Source: Tanypteryx hageni (taxonomy: Eukaryota; Arthropoda; Insecta; Odonata; Petaluridae). Taken from it: a stretch of DNA of 64,000 nucleotides. Positions within the stretch are counted from its first letter, which is position 1. Each line of letters opens with the position of its first letter. The stretch lies in contig CM054117.1 in NCBI GenBank assembly GCA_028673005.1, forward strand, positions 32,646,561 to 32,710,560, given 5' to 3'. Position numbers and translations under genes: made by a program. Positions 1 through 13,765 of the stretch are shown here, piece after piece. The notes under the pieces are model-generated. The model was not told the DNA's origin, did no database searches, and was given only the letters and a program-made list of their open reading frames with translations.

Positions 1-3000
1 AAGCGTCACGACATTTACAACGGAGACTGGAAAAAGGCTGAGGGATTCGTTTTTTATCCATTAAAAATAGGTGAAAAGCTCGTTTCGCTCGGGGCGAAAC
101 GAGTGGGATGGAAAATCGCTCGTATCTTGGTTTGGAATAGGTTCCGATGGTGTCAATTCGGATGAGATACGAGGATTCAACAGGGATATGAATATTTTCA
201 TTGCGGGTCGAACTTATAACGGTTTTCCGATTCTTCAGCCGAAAATAAACAACCTTTTCATATAATACAAATAACTGATTTTCAATCATTATTAGCGTTA
301 GATAATTGAGAATATGAAACGTAACTATAGATTTAAATTATACTACGAGCGGAAGTATAACAAGTATGTATTTTTGCGTCATGGGTATAAAAGTATAATA
401 TATCGTAAAAATACGAAATTTAAATTATTTAAGCCATACTGGCGGAGATAATACGATACCACTTGTAAATAACGTTCACTTCAGCTACGGTAAGAGTCGA
501 TTATCTTGAATTGTAGGCAACACTCAAAACATTACACGTAGAAACAGTTGCATAACTTTCAGTGGCTAGCTATTGAAATGCTGTCCAATTCAAGAAACGG
601 ACTGATTTCATTCTAATAATCATTTACTCACTCATTATAATGATCAGCTTTAAATCAATTTTGACTTCCGCCACACAGCGGGAAATATACTAACTTAACA
701 AGCATGAAAAAATATAAAATTACATCCCAAAACTCGAGATTATTTTTTTACGGCTATCCCTAAACTCCTAAAATATTTTAGTCAGCTTTTACCGAGTACT
801 TCAAAAATTAGTATTTCATTACTACTTCCACCATATAAAAAAAAACTTTTATCCCGAGCATTTGTCTCGCATCGCCGTCGCGATATCACGCCCGAAAACC
901 ACACCGTTCGATCGCGTAGTGGCGACGAAAAGTCCGTAAATATATCCGACTCCCCAATCATGAATGATGAAGGCGTTACCTTTCGCGCCGCTGCCTTTTC
1001 CTCGTTCCCTTACCTTTCCCTCCTCCCCACTCATCGTCACCGGGGACTCCCTGAAATTGATGCCCACGTCATAGGCACTCCCGCGCGCAAACGTCGAGGA
1101 CGGGAGGAAAGGGATGTCCGCGATATATCCCGAATATTGAGGTTTGTGTCTGACCGAGGCGCGACGTAATGAAGGGAAGAGGAAGGGGGAGAGGTAGAAG
1201 GGGAGGAGAGCCGTGCGGACCGCAATGACGCGCAAAGGGGATCACGGACGTAGCAGTCAGAGATCTGGTAGTCGGGAGGAGAGGGAGGGGGGAGAAAACG
1301 TTCAAAGTTCATTCGGAATCGCCGATTGGCTTTCCAAAGAACGGAGTCGGATTGTTTGCTCGAACGCGTTTGCATCGATTCTGCGATGATGTTCTTCCGA
1401 GCAATATCGTAAACGTATACACTCGCGTCCGATAACAGAAGGAAGTTTAGGAGGGAAGCCAAATGTGTATCAGTGTAGACGGGATGTTTTTCTATTATAA
1501 CTCTTTTTTGTTCTCTCGACGCATATGGTGTGTTTGGAACGCATAAAGATACAAACTTAAATGCCTATATTCCGTGTCGGAAATACAATTGACTATATAG
1601 AAAAATACAGTCCCGGAAATAAAACTAAAAAACCATCAGCGTGTGCATGTGTGCTTAAGCAAATCAGATAATTGTACTATTATCAAAAATCCACCTAGAT
1701 TTAAAAAATAATCATGTGTTAGATATCGAATTTTAACCCTAAACTCTTGGAGAATGAAATGTTAAATAAAATAAATATATAGATAGAAACAATCAGTTTT
1801 ATATATAAAACAAAAGTAATAAATATAGTTCAATATGTTAATTTTTAGAGGGTGAAATAACTATAAGAACATATAATTTTAAAGCCAATATACAATCGTT
1901 CAGTGCCCTACTTTCTTTTCTTTTACTTTATTTTCTTAAAAGCATTGTTTAAGCATATTTCGAAAGAAAGAACGAATCGAATCGTTTTAATTTCATCCCA
2001 TTAACGTCGAATTGAGGTCCATAACTCGTCCAAGGAATTTAATTGTCTTTCCATTATTGTAAAGACTTTCGCCACGATTGGCCATAGATTTTTGTTTAAC
2101 GTTAATTTTAGCATAAAGCCAAAAAACAAAGTTCATATCAAAATTATCTTTACGGGAAATAAACAGACAAAAACATATTTAGCCATCTTTTTAATTAGCA
2201 AATTTTTCCGACCGCTAATAAAATAGCAAGGAATTCTTTTAGTCTCTCGTCATTACTGAATGTACGGCCGTAGATGAAATGAAACCGCACGATAAAGTTG
2301 CATGACGGAAAGGCATAAAGAGAAAGAGAGACAAAGAGATCTCCCGAATCAACTCTTTCTTTTTCATTTACTACACATTTTATTCGAACTCGAGACCTCA
2401 ACATCTTCGAGGCAGGGATGCCAACAAAGGAATGAAAACTCCTCGAATACGAAGAGACCTTCCTTTGTTTCGAGTCAGTGCTTCCTTTCAATCTCCTAAC
2501 CCTTCCCACCCGACCCTCCCCCAACCCCGCTCTCTCTCCCCGCCTCCTCTACCAAAACCCTTGGAAACGCTTTAATTCGTTCAGGCAAACCCTTTCTCGA
2601 TGTATTGACTACATACCATCGCGTTGCACGTGCGCGCGCGACCTTCGTGGAGAAAGGAGGGAGAGATTACCAAATGGAGAGTTAAAGAGGAAGAAATGGG
2701 AAAGAGAGTAAGTGGGTAAGGAGAAAGTTTGAAACGAAAGGGAAATCAAAATGGAATCCTTGTTGTCGATCCATACTCCTCCGACGATGAGAGTGTTTTG
2801 CACAGAAAACGACTTTCGCTGCAGGCCTGGTTATCTTGCGAGTTGACGTCAGAGGTCAGATTCAGAATGTCCCCTGCAAAATTGATGTAATTTCCGATGT
2901 GCTTCGCATGCATCTCGTTCGCCAGTCAGTCGATATAGCCTATGATTCTGAGATTGTGTTAAAGAGGCCTCAATAGAAACGTTACTATCACAGCTGTAAA

Positions 3001-6000
3001 CTTTTAATGAACTTTAATTTTGAGATTGTGCGTTGATCGATTATTGTAAAAATTTTATTCTTTAGTCAAAATTACTGAATTATTTTGAATCGATTGAATT
3101 AGAAGGTAATACTCTTTATAAATTATATATAAAGGATACGATCGTATTTGATTTCACACTGAGGAATCGATGTTTAAATTCCCAGTTAAATAAGAAATAA
3201 GAGATTTTGAGCAAAGATTTAAGATACTGTGGTCTAAATTACGTCTATCAAAATACAAGAAATGTTCACGAATTTAATATTGCCGTTATCATATCTAGCT
3301 TAGATCGTATCAACTGATGTTATCTCACTATAAAATAAGTTCAAGAAATATAATTAAAATACCATTTATTGGAACGCTACATTCGCGCTAATTAACCAAT
3401 CAACTTCCGTGAGAGGTACGCCCTCGTCTCGAGAAGAGATCGAACCATGGGTGTTTGAATGTGGCAACGTCGGAGAGCAAAGCAGCGGGCTGCGAGGCTA
3501 GCAGAGAGAGAACAGGGACAGTCACGAGTGGAAGAGGAGAGGGTCGAGAGAGAACGGCAGAACACTAGCGAGGAAGCCGAGGCAAGGCACCACAGCCGCC
3601 AAGATTTCCTTCTCCATCCAAGTGCGATTTTCGTATCGTTTATCATCCCTCCAAAGTGGATATTCTATTGAATGTTTCTCTTGTATTTCTGTTATGTATT
3701 AATTGATTCTAATATATTTGTAAGCATTTTGCCTGTCGCGTTATCATTGTGTTATATTCGACTGACTTGTGTCAGCACCAGTATTATTTTAAAAAGGGTC
3801 GTATCGTTTGTTTAAATCTTAAGTATCTTGTGAATTACGAGAGAGTAATGTGAATGAGACAGTCCGTCTCAGCGAGTTGCGGCAAACAAAGTCGTTTGAG
3901 CTTGGCGTCGGACCTTTTCTTTGACTAACCGCTCTCCGAGCCTAGCTGCTCACTTTTATTGATGATTCCAGTGTGTTAGGGCATGCATAACGCATGAATT
4001 GTAAAACTCTTAGCAATTTATCAGTGTGCGGATATTTAACATCTCGCAATGTCGAAAACGCCGAAGATCGCCCCAATAGGAGTTTTTTGAAAAGAGAAAG
4101 CATCGTACCTATTATATATATAAAAACCCAGAAACAGGAAAAATCTCAAAAACAGACAGTCCAAAAGTTGCCGGTACTTCGTACTATATCCCTTCATTCT
4201 ATTGGATAATTCCACCAAGGGAGAACACTGTGAAAAGATACATTATAATTAAAAATATTTTATCACAGAGGTATTAAAGGTATTCAGAGTTTTTTATATT
4301 TAAAAAAATAATTATTCTCTTCCAAAACGAGGAATAAAAGACATCTTTGAAATTAAATTTATTCCTAATATCATTCAATAATAGACTGCAAAAGTAGACA
4401 TTTCGTGTATATACACACAGAACAAGATATGGATGCTTAAAGACAAAGCAGGCAATTATTTAAGCCAATGAGCCCCCCATTGCTTCAACATTTTACGGCG
4501 AAATGCGGAACTAAGCCAACGTCCCGCGGAGTTTATCTCATTTTCCGCTTTCGGAGTCTTGCGTGGGCGGTAGGGCCGGCCCAATTATATTCTCGGCTTC
4601 GAGTAAGAGAGGAAAATTAAAACTCTTTTCATGCAAAGCTCTACCATAGCAGCTCACGTCCCCTCCTCTTTTTTTCATATTTTTCCGATGAAAATCGTGA
4701 TAGCACGTAATTAGGGGAAATTACCGACTCTCGCTCGTAAGAAAAGCTAAAAATAAAGTCCTTAGAACGCATTACGCTATCCCTTTATTTTTCCGTCCTT
4801 TACATCACAATGTATTCCTACCAGATGTTTACTCGCTCAAACTTCCTCCTATCTTTTTCTTTCGTGGCTGCAATTAAAATCAGATTTTTTCATTTCCTTG
4901 GAAACTCTTCTAGGATTGTACGCTTCACCACTGTTGCACTTTATCCATATTGCTTTAAAATCTCCCATAACACAGAAAATAATTCCTTCCCGACAATAAA
5001 AGACCTTTAATCATTTGTCATAAAGTTTGTTTAGCTTTTGTAAAATGATTAGTATGCGAAAGATGTTGAGTAAAGGAAGTTTTCTTTTAGCCGCTAAGAT
5101 CGTCTACAGAATTTATATAAGATGATACATAACGTTTTTAACTAACGATTATGCTAATTTTCCGCCATGGAAAATATACCATTTATTAGTATACTTGTAG
5201 ACTATCTAGGCATAGTGTGATGGCTTAAATTAAACTCGGAGAATTTTCCAAAAATTTGCGACAAGTATGATAAAATTTCGTAAAATGACTAGAATATAAA
5301 TTCACTCCAGTATTTTTTAAACGAAATTCTCCAACTACGAATAAAGAATCGATTGCATAACTTTTCAGAAATAATATACATAAGGTTTTTGTAACACATA
5401 CTGTTAGAATCTTAGAAATACCTTCAACATATTTCCATTGACCTACAACTCGAGATGAAAATTTAAAAAATAAATAACCTCCTGTAAATGCTCTATTTTT
5501 CCATGGACTTTATTTTTTCCATTTTTATTTTGGTTTCTCGAAAAGCAAACGTGAATAAAAAGACATTTTCAATTCATTCGAAGCCAAAACCCAGCGCCAT
5601 GTTTTGACAAATCCTTCTCTTTAAGGAGGGGTCCATAAACCTAGGCGGCGTCAGTTTAACAGGATCGTGTAGGAGGATTTTATAGCTGCGCTACATCAAG
5701 AGCCAGCCTGCCGTTTCGAAGCTCGCTGCGTCAAACGGGAAGATGGCCCAGCGGAAAATAGGTCAAGTGCAATGGCTCATGAGCGATCGTGGGAACTTGC
5801 GTGGGGACGCTTAACCTTCAACCTTCAATCTGACCGAAAAACAAAGTGTGGAATTTCTCGGAAATACATACAGAAGAAACCGAGTCCAGAGAATTCCCCT
5901 TGCTATTTACAAACAGTTACACCCCGTCCTTTTATAACTCATATTGTTAGATCCTCGATCCTCGAAAAAAATCACCAGCAGTTATAAAAGTCAATTTCAC

Positions 6001-7562
6001 AGATACCACTATTCTGCCTGACTGAAAAAAGCGAGGAAAAGCGAATTTTTGTGCGCATCTTCCTACTTCCGATGCGAAATTTTAAGATCACGAGTGCATC
6101 CAATCTATCTGGTCCAGTCATATCAGACAATATTAAGCGTGGAACTTTTTCTGTGCGTTTAAATCAGTACAAAAACCCTTAAAAATAACATCATAAACTC
6201 ACAAAATAATGAGAATTTTTTGAAAAATAGATGTCACTTCTTAATTGGAATTGTTTCTGGTATTTCCAAAATAATTACTATAATTTAGTCACGTTTAACA
6301 TTTTGGTAAAACTCGCACAATGTCGTCGAGAATAAATTGCATTGCTAAAGAATACTTTGGACAAATTTTTTCCTGTAAAAATTTTTCATTCGCGACTGCA
6401 TTATATGTTCTGTGATATTTTTATTTTTAAAGTCACTACAAACTTTTTCCTAGGAAAGAACCCGATTTTGAATTCTCGTATCGGCAAACTGTCGATCTAG
6501 ACCTATATTAGTGTATTCAACGGGAAAGTAATATTGTAGAACTCGGAATTTTCAGGTGGATTTATGCGATATTATGTCATGCTTCGTCAATTCAATGGTG
6601 ATTTTGGTGCTTTGGTCGAGTGCAAGGATGCATGTCTAAAGGTCACATCACATACACGCATACATACGTCAATAAAAAAAACTCAACTATGCGTGCGAAG
6701 GAACACCAACGCTATGATAAAGCAAGAGAAGATACGGAAGAAAGAATTTAAATTCGAAGATGCCGTAATTTTGAGGTAATCATGATATTCATGCTGTAAA
6801 AAAGTGCTGTATGTCATGCATTACTTTACTTTTGATTTCAAATCTTGATTTCAGCGTTGTTGTCTTCGAATCATTCTAATGTTTCGATCCATAGTTAAAA
6901 TGAGCACCGATATATTCGGAGAGTATCCATTCTCCTCCGATTTCATCAGACAAATTGGTATATCGAATAAATAATTACAATATTTTCATTAATTATGCAA
7001 TAAATCACCAAAACGGAATGTAAGCTTTAATATTTAAATTAATTTATCAAGCTAAGCGTTGGTCAAATTTTCCTTAGTACCAAATAAACCAATAGTTTGA
7101 ATGGAGAGGTTATCTTTAAAATACGGACCATAATAAATAATCAGGTAAGTGGTCTATCTCTACCTTTTTCGCCTTGGGACTTATCTCCAATCACGGTGAC
7201 TGCTGTGACGTCATGGCAGAGATAAACAGGAAGCGCTCCACTTTAAGTCAGGTGAGTGAATAATTCATTCTCACCACGAGACGGAAAGCGAATTTCCGAA
7301 AGCCAGACGCGTGTCAAACGAACCTCGTTTCAACTCCGTCCTTGATGTGCGCGGTTTTAAACAAACATCGGGCGGGAATTAAACGCTGAAACGCGTAGAG
7401 TGAATCCAAGAAATTATTTCATTACACCTATTAAAGAATACCATGCGTCCTCGTTTTTACGGGCGTGTCCTCATTTTTGGAATTCAACCGTGGGGGAGAA
7501 ATTAAAAAAACCGTTCTTTCACGGGACTTTAAAGCATGTATCAGAACCAGATATTGATCTAA
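1..7562. other. Intergenic region without a recognisable gene
   Basis: No open reading frame here resembles a known family. The longer frames (for example near 850-1460, 2195-2711 and 3392-3671) are low-complexity, charged or overlapping on both strands. The stretch mixes AT-rich DNA with CpG-containing GC-rich patches at about 850-1300, 2500-2700, 3400-3600 and 7140-7500. These patches could be unmethylated regulatory DNA, but no promoter or exon can be supported. No transposon termini were recognised. Confidence 0.6.
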
Positions 7563-7904
7563 TTAGGATCTTATGATCATTTCATTCCATCAATTTCAAG
7601 CTTGGCAGTCTCACCATTTGAGAGTGAGGGGTTTTCTTCGACGTATCTGTTGGAGGACGCCCGTTGGGGCTGGTTGATACCATCTTGGCTAGGAACCCAA
7701 CTGATAAAAACACCCGCATTCAGAAATAAGAAAAATTATCCGCTACAGTAGTTTAGTGGTAGAATATCTGTTCAGTAAGTGGAAGAACCGGGATCGATTC
7801 CCGGTCATAGCAGAATTTTTTCTCGTTTCAAAATTATTCCCGATGTAACAGCTAATGCCTGTCTGCTTAGGATCTTATGATCATTTCATTCCATCAATTT
7901 CAAG
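7563..7904 (+). repeat. tRNA-like repeat unit bounded by 38-bp perfect direct repeats
   Basis: A 38-bp sequence beginning TTAGGATCTTATGATCATTT occurs identically at 7563-7600 and 7867-7904. The 266 bp between them carry a tRNA-like segment at 7742-7812. The block preceding the tRNA-like part (ATTCAGAAATAAGAAAA) and the T-rich stretch following it recur around the related segment at 43154-43222, so this is a dispersed family. The direct repeats look like a long target duplication or a local duplication. Part of the 38 bp appears to belong to the element, because a reverse-oriented relative (AAGATCCTA..GACAGGCA) lies upstream of the second copy. Classification as SINE-like is inference. Confidence 0.6.
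7742..7812 (+). pseudogene. tRNA-like sequence (degenerate, part of a repeat)
   Basis: About 71 nt with a box A-like TAGTTTAGTGGTAGAA and a box B-like GGATCGATTCC (one change from GGTTCGANTCC). The T-arm CCGGGATCGATTCCCGG is well formed. The outer acceptor pairs GCTA/TAGC are present, but the inner acceptor pairs mismatch and no convincing anticodon stem can be drawn. Overall it resembles tRNA-Gly. A second copy lies at 43154-43222 with the same flanking blocks, so it is more likely a tRNA-derived repeat than a functional tRNA gene. Confidence 0.55.
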
Positions 7905-10900
7905 ACTGATGTTTCTTTGTTGTTTTCAGAGAAAATATTCTATTTGGAACCAAAATCACTCTTTCATGAGAAGGATTTTCAAAACGTTTCTCAAAGTATC
8001 GAAAATGTATCACTAGCTGCTAATGCGTTGGAAATTAGAAAAGAGAATTTACAAACAAACATGTTCCTTCCGCGAGCTTTTTGACGCGATAAATTTTATT
8101 ATTTTATAATTCCTTTGTATGTGGTGGTGGTTTGTTAAAAGTCATGCAGCTCCAAAATCATTCTTCACTCTCAAGTGCTTAGGAGGAAGTTTTTAGTTGA
8201 TTGTATTTTCAGCGTAATCTAATCAATAGATCAAAATACCCTATCATAATATCGTACGTAAAAATATCCCTATAATCTAAAGGAGCCCTCAATTTCTTCC
8301 AGAAAGTGCTTTGAATTTTTTATGTCAATAAGTGTGAGTAACAGCTAACACCGAGTTAAAAGAACAAAAATTCTTTTCCAAACTTAGCTACAGAACGCGC
8401 CGAACAGGAACTCAGAAAATCACAGACGGCGTGAAGCAGAAAATCTGCTCGAATTACCTTTATGATCTGGAAATTCCCTGGTATGATCCCATTGCAATTC
8501 TCCTCGCAAGTTTTTTTTTACCTCGAACCCCGCGTTCACCAGAACGAAAATAACCTTCCGCCTCTGCTTATGGTTATTAAATACTCACTCAAACTATTAC
8601 GTGTTAAGTAACGATTGGCTGACAAAAAAGGTCTGGTTTCGGAGAGGGAAGGAGATGAGCGAAAGGAACGAACGGAAAGCGATTTGGTTAAATATAAGAG
8701 GCGAAGTTGTGTGCAAGAGAGGCGAACCTAAACAAGCAGGAAAGAAAAATTGAAAGTTGAAAAAACGCCGGCGAAGTCAAGTGCAGGCTCGAATGTCGGG
8801 TCATAAAACTGAAGCAAAATGCGAGCCCCGTTCAAACTGGAAAATGCCGAGAAATTTTCCGCAAGACCTTTTTTTAGCGCAGCTCGTCGCGAAAATGCAG
8901 CGCAGGGATCCATAAAAAATCTACCTCCTAACTCGTCCCTCGCGTGACCTTCCTCCCACCGTAAGGTCAAGGTCTTCTCTCGCTCGCTGACATGGCAAAT
9001 GACTTTGATGTTCGCGAGGTGTGAGTGCGGGTATTTCTATTTTTCGTGTGTGCGCTAGCGTCTTATGATTATCACGCCCGAGGCCTCCCTCGACATCCGA
9101 TATTCTAGGATAGTAAAATTCTGGGAAATCCTCGATAAAATTTACAATGAAACCCATTGACCGTGGATTATTTTGGTTCTTCTCCAACTTCGTAGGAACG
9201 GCTTGAATGAATTTGGCATGCTTTCTGAGACGGTTAGACTCCCCCTCTTCCTCCCCAATCACTCTTTACCCCATCCCCCCTCTCCATCCTCTAGCCGCCT
9301 CCTCGAACTCGCCGTACAAGTTAAAATGGAGAAAAGGGGAATGGAAAATAGGTCACTGGGTGGGATTACGTAACCCTGTGTGGATCGCTTTACTTTTTAT
9401 GTCCGCGGTCGGATTTTATGCATTTTTTTCGTCGCGGCGTCGAGATTCCTTTTGCTAGCACTGCTTAAGTAAAATGCTGGAATGAAGGTATTTTTATGCT
9501 CGTGATTAATTTTTCCCCTTGAACTCGAGTATGTTTCTTCGGTTCCGTTTCCCTTTTCGTTATTCATCTAAACATATAACTATATCTCGCGCTGAAAATA
9601 GCTTAAGGAAATTTATCTCAGGAAGGAATTACTAATAAAGGCATTATGAATTATGACCGAGGTATATTTGACGATTTGCATCAAATGCATGTAAAAATTT
9701 ATTCGTGCATAAAAAATGATCGAGTTCAAACGATTTATTCTCGGGATTTCCGGAATACTTTATATGACACCCCTACTAGAGACTTTTAAGGCGTCACTCA
9801 ACATCAGGCAAACTATTTAAGCTTTCATCTACGGGGATGTTACTCAAAATTAAATACTCGTGCAGCTTGGGGATTTAAATGACTTTTATTTTAAATACAA
9901 GTCTACGAAAGAAATAAGCGTTGAAATTTAACTCATTTGGACGTAGCCGCGCATTGAGTAAGTCCTATGCTTAACGATTGAGTGTTAAGCTCTCGGATTA
10001 TGAATTTTGAGTGTACTACGTTTACTAAATTTTAAACTGATTCAACGGGAAGTGTTTGTGCGTGTTTTGCTGGTTCATGCATACTCTCAGTGGTATTTTC
10101 ACCAAATTAGAGAGTTAGTATTCTCTTTCAGAAGGTTAATCTGTTATTAACAACATTATAAAGGGGATCTTTCGAATCCATGTTCTTTAATTTTTCGATA
10201 TTGGAGTCGAATCGTATTGGTTTGTCTTTTGAGAATTGCCTGTATTTCTGAAGTCGTTCATACTCAACTGCACCGTTCGCTGAAATGCCATTCTAAGGTC
10301 GTTTCGTTTTACGCGAGATATTCCAGACGTAGCAGCCATGTCAGGCAGCATTCAAAATCCTTCCTTGCGCGAAATTTAACACTCGCGGAAATGCAAAGCG
10401 AACGTTCATAGACGCGATAAATAAAAAAAATCATGTCGATGAACCTCGAGGCGAAGCGCAGAGCGAGTGAATGAACGAACGCGCTGGGATTTTTGTGAAT
10501 GAACCCGAAGCGGAATAGGTGTCGCCTCTGTTCCACGAGGGCGCCCTCCTCCTACTCCCCTCCCTCCTCCTCTTCTTCTTTTCCCCTCCCCCCTCCTCCA
10601 CTGCTGGAAGAAGGAGCGTATGTGGGAGGAGGAGAACTCTGTAATCAATACACGTACCTAACAGCTGACGATCTACCATTGTTATTTCCGTCTCTTTCCA
10701 CCCGAGAGGATTGCTCTAAATTGGGAACGGTCTCGCGGCACTCACTGGCTGTTATCAAGAGTAAAAGGAGGGAGAAGGAGAAAACGAGATAGGGAGAATC
10801 AAGAGAATCTGCCATTACAGAGGAAGGAAAACATTTTTTTCTATTGCATCTTTCCGGTGAAATCCAAAGAGCCGCGTGCACTGCGACGAAACCATTAGCT

Positions 10901-12094
10901 CGCCTTGCGGGGAGTAATTGGAATCATACGAGAGAAAGGCGAATAAAAAGAACGTTCTCGATAAAAGTGGCGGAAACAACCATGCGATCGTGGGAGGGAA
11001 TTGGAGGGAAAGGAGGAAGGCAGACGGAGACGGAAGAAGGTTGAGAGGTAAGGGGAATAAGAGAAGAGAGATATAGAAAGGATAAAATCGAAACGGAAAC
11101 GCTCCATTTTTCGCTTCGTATAATCCCATAAGATTCCACGTCCTTCTTCACTCCCGGTTTTATTTATTTCCATTTGTTTCGAGGCGTTCGACAAAAGGAG
11201 AGGTAGAGAATTGAGTATTTTCCGAAGAGACAAAATAGATTTCCCAGAAAGAATCAGCGAGTCGGAAGGACAGATTAATTTCGAAGTGGAGGATGTTCGT
11301 CGGTATATCGAAAAGATTTTATTGGATATTATTTGTTTGTTACTTCTTCTCCAGCCTCTCTCTCTCTCTCTCCCTCTCGAAATTTTCAACCATATTGCAC
11401 CATTTTATTTTGTTTTATTTCGACAAATAATGACGGTTTATTGCTATTCCTCCGTCGACGGAAACTCGACATATTCTCAAACTTTAATATGCATATACAT
11501 GACATTACTTGATTTGGTACTAAATTTATCTGCATGATAAATAAGTTGAAATTAACCACGAAAAAAATTGAATGCGAAAAGATTTAAAATTACAGATTAG
11601 CCAAAAGATTTTTTGTCATAGCAATTTTTGGCATCATATCACATAAAGAAAACTCTTAAAGTAACATGATCATTCGCGCTTCAGATGAAGTTATCAGGTT
11701 TATGGAAGTAATTTGGCAATAAATAACTATTGTATTTAAAACAAAAGGATATTACTTGATATATTATGCATAAAAAAGTAAGTGGTGTTTTTGCACTCAT
11801 GTGTTATTGAAAATTCTATATTTCTGAATTAAAATATAAAGATAAAATAAACACATTGACCTTATAGTAAAATATAAAGTAGTTTAATATTGGCCAACAT
11901 TATTACTTAATTAGAAACGTGATACCGTACAGTAAAGGCGGAATCTGATGCCTTAATTAGGCATTCTTTACAAGAAGTAAACAAGTAGGGGTGTACACGG
12001 GTTTCCTGTAGTACAGAAGTGCTTTTCGTCAAATTCGCTGTAGTATTATCGTATACTAATGTATTTGCATTAAAATCAGGAAATTTATTTTCTC
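7905..12094. other. Intergenic region, no gene recognised
   Basis: Mixed-composition DNA with CpG-rich patches at about 8390-9060, 9230-9440 and 10440-11060. The last contains long pyrimidine or purine runs (CCTCCTCCT near 10540-10600, GGAGGGAA near 10990-11040). Open frames here are low-complexity products of those tracts, often open on both strands, and match no family I know. A short CT microsatellite lies near 11355-11380. Confidence 0.55.
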
Positions 12095-12960
12095 ATATTG
12101 TGGTAACCCTGCTTTTTGATCAGTTTTAAACATATTTATTTCGTTTTCCCTTTCCATACTCGCACTGCAAACGAAATTTCTTTTAAAGCAGTCCAGCCAA
12201 TACCATCCAAATTCATAGTTACAGAGAAATTCTAACCTTGAAATTGTGGTAGCCCTGTTTATTTGACCCCGTTGAAATATGCTATTTTGATGATCTATTT
12301 ATATGAAGATTGTATATACCATATTTGGTTAAAATCCATTGCGTCAGTTCTCTAGAAATTCGTGTAAAAGAAATATAATTTTAACTTTCACTGTGGTAGC
12401 TCCGCATTAAGCATCTTGATTTCATTATAAACAAAATTTAATTGAAATTCGTTCAGCCAATTCCTTCTAAATCCTTAATTAATGAAAGATTTTTATTTGT
12501 AATTGTGGCACATCTATTTAGCTGATTCGGTCTAAATATAATAATATGGTTTTTTATATATGTGTATATTATAAGTATTAAATTTGGTTAAAATTGATGC
12601 TGAAAGTTCAACACAAATATTATTTTAATTCTTGTATTGTGGCAGTCCTGCTTTCTATATCTATACTATAAATCTTGATTTTGCTTTATTATGTTGCACG
12701 CCTCCTTCGTACAAAATTTCGTTGAAATCGGTTCACCCAATTCCTTCCAAATTCATAATTACCGAAAGTTTAACTTTGCAATTGTGGCACCCCTGATGAA
12801 TGGATCCGGTCGAAATATGCCATCTTGGTCATCAATTTATGTGAGTATTCTATGCACCAAATTTTGTTGAAATCGGTTATGCCAATTCTTCCCTAATATA
12901 TGCGTACGGACGGACGGACGGACATAACGAAGATAATATTGCTTTTCAGCATTGACAAAA
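12095..12960 (+). repeat. Degenerate tandem repeat, about six units of 120-150 bp
   Basis: Successive units start with variants of ATTGTGGTAGCCCTG at about 12100, 12244, 12390, 12503, 12637 and 12782. Each continues through a region resembling AAATTTGGTTGAAATC and CAGCCAATTCCTTCCAAAT. The array ends with (GGAC)4 at about 12907-12922 and then CATAACGAAGATAAT. This GAAATCGGTTCA..GGACGGAC style is a common moderately repeated sequence in arthropod genomes, but I cannot assign it to a named element. Units have diverged strongly, so the array is old. Confidence 0.6.
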
Positions 12961-13200
12961 AGCACTAAAAATGAACGCCTTATGGTCATGTCGTGTCCGT
13001 CTGTCTGTATGTTTCATCTGCAGAACTACTGGGCGGGTGTTCATGAAATTTGGTATTTAGGATATAAGGGTAAGGAAAATAAGAATCTGATATGAATGCT
13101 TTACGTAGCCTAATCGGGAGTGCCACTTTACTGGTGACAAAAAATGAACTTTTTATATCTCGTAAAATATTACTTATAACAAAAAAGTCTTCAAACAAAA
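12961..13200 (+). repeat. Probable interspersed-repeat fragment
   Basis: The stretch GTCCGTCTGTCTGTATG, then GAACTACTGGGCGGG and CATGAAATTTGGTATTTAGG, has the organisation of a common arthropod interspersed repeat, often at Helitron or TIR-element ends. No terminal structure or target duplication was found, so class and limits are open. Confidence 0.35.
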
Positions 13201-13765
13201 TTTGTAAAACTACTCAAATATAATATTTTTCAGCACATTTTAATTGAAGGAGTGACCGATTTCAAGAAAATCAAACAATTCACTTTTCACGTAGAAATTT
13301 TTTACCGTGTTTATTAATTGTTGTTAACGAAAACAATCTTCGTAGCTACTGAAGTAAATTACATGTACTATAAATAAGCTTAATTTCCTTTTGTACACCA
13401 CAGCTTATATAGTAAATGAAAGGAAATGGATTATCCACGATAAAAAATGAACTTAAATACGCTTATTTTTCTTACGTAACATACAGCGTTTGTAAGTGAA
13501 ACGAAATGGATAATTAACGTCGAAGGAATGAGCGTGAATGTAAAGATCACTACTACTCAGTTCAAGTGAGATATAGTTTTAAATAATTTTCAATTGTTTT
13601 ATTAATTGCTACTAATTATAGAATAAATCGGTAAATCAGTCAATATTTCATTGACATCGCTTCTGATACATCGTTTTGTAATGCTTAAACATTAGACTAA
13701 GACATTAGTATTTATATTTATTTGACATTATAACATAAATCTTAAAGAACGTCTTTGGAAACTCT

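Noticed and set aside
849..1462. Overlapping frames on both strands around 0.85-1.46 kb
   Set aside because: Arg/Ser/Pro-rich, open in several frames at once because the DNA is GC-rich; no family motif or splice pattern.
3459..3671. 70-codon plus-strand frame starting MWQRRRAKQRAARL
   Set aside because: Charged low-complexity sequence on a purine-rich strand with a competing frame on the other strand; no recognisable domain.
2844..7213. Two perfect TGACGTCA (CRE) palindromes at 2844-2851 and 7206-7213
   Set aside because: About one is expected by chance in a window this size; no promoter or gene start lies nearby.
7742..7812. Functional tRNA-Gly gene
   Set aside because: Inner acceptor pairs and the anticodon stem do not fit, and the flanks are shared with another copy, so a repeat is more likely.
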